DNA of 64,000 nucleotides from Azorinus chamasolen (lineage: Eukaryota > Mollusca > Bivalvia > Cardiida > Solecurtidae), in contig OY755240.1 of NCBI GenBank assembly GCA_963576725.1, positions 56,730,633 to 56,794,632 of the forward strand. The letters are read 5' to 3'. A program made the translations under genes and the position numbers. Shown here piece after piece: positions 60,739-64,000 of the stretch. Every line of letters starts with the position of its first letter. The first letter of the stretch is position 1. Under the pieces are notes generated by a model that was given only the letters and a program-made list of their open reading frames with translations, did not search any database and was not told the origin of the DNA.

Positions 60739-60968
60739 TTAACACTTTTGGCGCCAAATTTAAAAGTGTCGTCTGCAATAATAATTTCATATTAAATATA
60801 TTCTAAACTAAATAATAAAGGTATATTAGTAAAACATTTGTTTTTAAAAACCTGTATGCCTGGGCTAAAAAAATACAGAAAACAGTGAAGTCCCAGGTCA
60901 GATGCCGCCTTGGAAAGGGGGCATCTGACCTGGGACTGCACTGTTTTCAATGGTGCCAAAAAAGTTAA
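60739..60968 (-). mobile_element. TTAA-F MITE
   Basis: TTAACACTTTTGGCGCCAA to GGTGCCAAAAAAGTTAA; hairpin at about 60884-60955 (gtcccaggtcagatgccgcc). Confidence 0.88.
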
Positions 60969-60969
60969 A

Positions 60970-61564
60970 TCTTGAGAAGTGAATACATTAATCTGCTCCT
61001 CCTTTTAAAAGGCAGTATAGAATTGAATATCTGTTCATGTGGTCCGACGCATATATGAATGACTCTGCATTGGGCTCTAGAAACTACTGAGCCTAAAACT
61101 TGCAAACAGTTGGTTATATCATTAGATGAATGGACTATATTCTAATGCATTTATTGGCTGAAATATCTGGAAGCTGCACAAGGTATGCTGAAATACATGT
61201 CTGTCATAAGGGAATCTGCAAAAAGGTTCTGTACATAAGCTTGGCGGACAGATGACCAACAATTTAGACGTGGGCAGAGAATTACAAGGCAGTCTATGGG
61301 CTTCTTTAAATAGTGAGCTGTGGATCAGACTTATGTTACAGTCAGTGCAAAATACATGTTATCAATCAGCCCCTAAGCCTTATGCAGTAAGAGATTTTAA
61401 TTGCAATGTCTTCAACATCAGTTTTTTGTACCAGAGTACAATGTAGATTCAAGCAATTAGCATGTTTGTGCCATCTGCAATTCTTTCAAGCATGGAAAGG
61501 CCCGATGTCCCAATTCTAAACAAGGATTCAGTCACAGCCAGCAATACTTGAAAAGTAGTAACTA
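60970..61564. other. Right of visible INTS2 exons, nothing recognised
   Basis: No exon with INTS2 similarity found. The 64-codon open frame at 61252 is unsupported. Confidence 0.4.
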
Positions 61565-62320
61565 GGGCCCAACACCTTGGTGTGGGTGCCCTATAGTAAT
61601 CTCCCTGTCCGTCGGTCCGTCCATCCTGCTTTGTCCGCTCTCTAACTCAAGCAGTTTTTCATCTGATCTTCACCAAACTTCCAGAGAATGTTCATAAGTG
61701 TAAAATTTTGTCCAAGTTTGATTACCACCTAAATCGCATTAGACACTAATTGGTTATGGTTTTTGATTCAGTCAAAATTGGCCGTTTTGGCCTTGTCCGT
61801 TCTCTAACTCAAACAGTTTGCATCTGATCTTCACCAAACTTCCAGAGAATGTTTATGTCAGATCGCCTCAGACACTTGACTCAGTCAAAATTTGCCGTTT
61901 AGTCTTATCTGTTCTCGTATTCAAATAGTTTTTATCTGATCTTCACCAAATTTGCAGAGACTGTTTATAGGTGCAAAATCTTGACCAAATTTAACTACAA
62001 GTAAATCCGCATGAAACACCTGAGTTATATCCCTTGATTCAGTCAAAAAATTATTGTTTTAGCCTTGTCTGCTCTCTAATTCAAACAGTTTTTCATCAGA
62101 TCTTCACCAAATCTTTAGAGAATGTCCATACATGTTAACTCTTGGATAAGTTCGATTAACAGATGAATTGCATGACACCTCTGAGTTATAGCCCTTGAAT
62201 TAGTAAAAATCTGCTGTTTTAGCCTTGTCGGCTCTTTAACTCGAAACATTTCTCATCTACATCCAATATATATATACACCAGAATGTTTATAGGTAAACA
62301 GTCTCAGCCAAGTTTTATAC
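61565..62320 (+). repeat. R-type repeat with about 160-bp units
   Basis: Start gggcccaacaccttggtgtg and ccgtcggtccgtcc. Units marked by ctctctaactcaa(g/a)cagt at about 61638, 61800, 62070 and 62231, with a shortened unit near 61912. Confidence 0.75.
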
Positions 62321-62885
62321 CATGTGGGGGCTCTTTCTGACTTGGTCAGCATTCACTTCTGGTTCCTTTCTAGTTTGGCTGCCTCCTCTACAGTGACATG
62401 TTTGTTCCAGTCAGGACAAGTCAATTGTACCAAGATTGGTTTGACAGAACAGTGAAATTTTGAATATCAAAATGAATTAAATAATGAATTGTGCCAAAAG
62501 GGATGGGCGATATCTTGTGCATCAGGACCAACCAATAGCCCCAATATTCCGTGGTTTATCCCAGAGTGGTTCTATGTTGACCACATCAATTTGTCTGAAT
62601 TTGGTAATATAGTACAATGTATTACATACAAACTTTCCTCAACCCACAGCCACTAGAATTTGGGGGAAAAATATTTCATATTTTCTGTGGCGGAAATTCT
62701 AGTGAAGCTTTGGCCTGCTGAAGGGAGGTAACCCATTATAATAAAGTTCCATAACAATTTCATGCTAATAATAATTTGCCTTTCCTTGATAGAGGGAATA
62801 ACAAACCATCTCAAGGAGCTGCACGGCAAATTGGTGATAGCAAAATTTCATGGCTGCATAGTCTGCCTTCCTAGATGGAGGGAAT
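62321..62885. other. Intergenic or upstream INTS2 intron, nothing recognised
   Basis: ccacagccactagaatttg and a partly inverted match cggaaattctagtg near 62645-62705. Confidence 0.4.
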
Positions 62886-62889
62886 TGCA

Positions 62890-63440
62890 TAACGGTTGCT
62901 ACGTATAATGGTTGCATACAATATATACGTTTGGTTGCATGGTTGCAGGTTGCAATTAGGAGGCAGGGTGTTCTTGTCCTTACTTTTAGTGTGCATGCAC
63001 CCGCGTACCCTCCTAATGTTGGTTGCTGAATATGATGCTTGCATAAGTAGATACGTTTGTTTGCAAAATGAAAATCAAGGTAACGGTTGCTAAGTCTGAT
63101 GGTTGCATACAGTATTTACGTTTGGTTGCATGGTTGCAATTAGGAGGCAGGGTGTTCTTGTCCTTACTTTTAGTGTGCAGGCACCTGCGTACCCTCCTAA
63201 TGTTGGTTGCTGAATATGATGGTTGCAAGCAGTTTAAACGTTTGCAAAATGAAAATCAAGGTAACCGTTGCCTAGTCTGATGGTTGCATACAGTATATAT
63301 ACGTTGGTTGAATGGTTGCAATTAGGAGGCAGGGTGTTTGTGTGCAGGCACCTGCGTACCCTCCTAATGTGTGTAAAGTTTACGCATGACTGGTGGTGAA
63401 AGACAAACGTGCTTGCAGCAGTTAATAGTATACCAGTAAT
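62890..63440. repeat. 183-bp tandem repeat containing a palindrome
   Basis: aattaggaggcagggtgtt at 62954, 63138 and 63320 (spacing 184 and 182). Each unit carries attaggaggcagggt ... taccctcctaat inverted arms; the third unit is shortened. Confidence 0.88.
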
Positions 63441-63700
63441 ACTGTACTGAATAATTGTCTCTTTAGGTAACCTCCTTTCCGTGGCCAAAGCTTTGCTAAA
63501 TATAGTCTGACTTGGACTTAACCAGGCAGACTCTTTCCGTCACGGCCAAAACTTCCCATCCAATATGTTGGTATAATAAGAAGTGTAAAATAAAGAAATA
63601 ATCAATACCTAGTATATAGATGTTTGTGTTTGTATAATGGTCATCTTAAAATAAAGCAGAATACTGTTTATCAGTATTCCATGTTATTTTAGTGACCATA

Positions 63701-63756
63701 AATCAGTACAAGGGAAGTAAGTCTTGTCAATCAGTACAAGGGAAGTAAGTCTTGTC
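63701..63756. repeat. 28-bp direct tandem duplication
   Basis: Two identical 28-bp copies starting aatcagtacaaggg at 63701 and 63729, upstream of the promoter-like array. Confidence 0.9.
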
Positions 63757-63800
63757 AATAGTAGAAGTCTAAAAATAGATTTAATCTGCATCAGCAGTTG

Positions 63801-63975
63801 TGACGTCATGGAGTCATGTGACCATAAGTACATGTTTTGAATTGTATACAGAGTGATAGAAACAACTATGGGAAAGAACTAATCTAGACTCCTGATTGGT
63901 CCATAGAATAATCTCAAAATGTCATTGGTCAGTTGGTAAGTATATATAGAAGCACATGCTAGCACATGTTCAGTT
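63801..63975 (+). promoter_or_regulatory. Promoter-like array: CRE, E-box, two CCAAT, TATA, Inr
   Basis: TGACGTCA at 63801-63808, the palindromic E-box GTCATGTGAC at 63813-63822, ATTGG (inverted CCAAT) at 63895-63899 and 63924-63928, TATATATA at 63941-63948, and TCAGTT (initiator) at 63970-63975. Inr lies about 30 bp after TATA, the textbook spacing. The transcript would run + out of the window. It could be a gene promoter or the U3 region of an LTR. Confidence 0.5.
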
Positions 63976-64000
63976 TGCCCTTGAAGCTTCTGAAGAGACT

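Noticed and set aside
61252..61446. 64-codon + frame as an INTS2 or other exon
   Set aside because: Wrong strand for INTS2, no splice sites in phase, no recognisable motif.

Overview
The window looks like nuclear DNA of a marine mollusc, most probably a bivalve, with AT-rich introns packed with short transposons. The reasons are spliced genes with GT-AG introns, molluscan-type SINE tails, interspersed repeats whose ends read 'caagagggcc ... gctcacctg', and a very high density of hairpin MITEs. No species can be named from the sequence alone.

Two protein-coding genes run toward each other, and both are incomplete at the 5' end. On the + strand, seven 3' exons (1762-15029) encode the end of a membrane-anchored protein resembling dynamin/EHD GTPases, with two C-terminal transmembrane segments. 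On the - strand, 17 consecutive exons (59711 down to 30805, about 761 codons) encode roughly the C-terminal two thirds of Integrator complex subunit 2 (INTS2). All exon junctions are phase-compatible, and the terminal exon (30805-30983) has no start codon of its own. The first INTS2 exons lie beyond the right edge. A CRE/CCAAT/TATA/Inr promoter-like array sits at 63801-63975.

The rest is mostly repeats. Working family names used below are mine:
- TTAA families A, A2, B, E, F, G (H fragments are related): ends TTAA-CCCWTT...AAWGGG-TTAA, TTAA target duplication, one or more internal long hairpins; piggyBac-type non-autonomous elements.
- TA families C and C2: ends TA-CAGTAAAACCYCTCTA, long central hairpin; pogo/Tigger-like (Tc1/mariner superfamily).
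- D: ends CAGAGCWMCAGATAAG, 8-bp target duplication, palindromic; hAT-like. J: ends CAGGGTTGCCAC, 8-bp duplication; hAT-like.
- Z1 and Z2: long elements with shared terminal hairpins but different tandem cores (about 145 and 165 bp).
- R: low-copy repeats with (C/G)TCTGTCCGTC-type microsatellite starts.
Strand signs for MITEs are a convention. + for A and A2 means the hairpin is nearer the left end; + for B means the 'CCTCATAGGCTATTTT' end is on the left.

Layout: 1-1061 Z1 piece; 1169-15029 gene 1 with MITE-filled introns; 15030-30600 intergenic MITE field with a four-layer nest at 27538-30606; 30805-59711 INTS2 with MITEs often 20-40 bp from exons; 59800-63440 minisatellite, F, R and a 183-bp repeat; 63700-64000 promoter-like segment.

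The most notable signal is the MITE community itself. Families with unrelated ends share the hairpin centre GCTCCTATAGGAGC. Hairpins of A, A2, E, G and H keep the same one-base arm mismatch in most copies. Several elements have landed on the same spot inside family A, and A, A2 and B segments recombine into chimeras.
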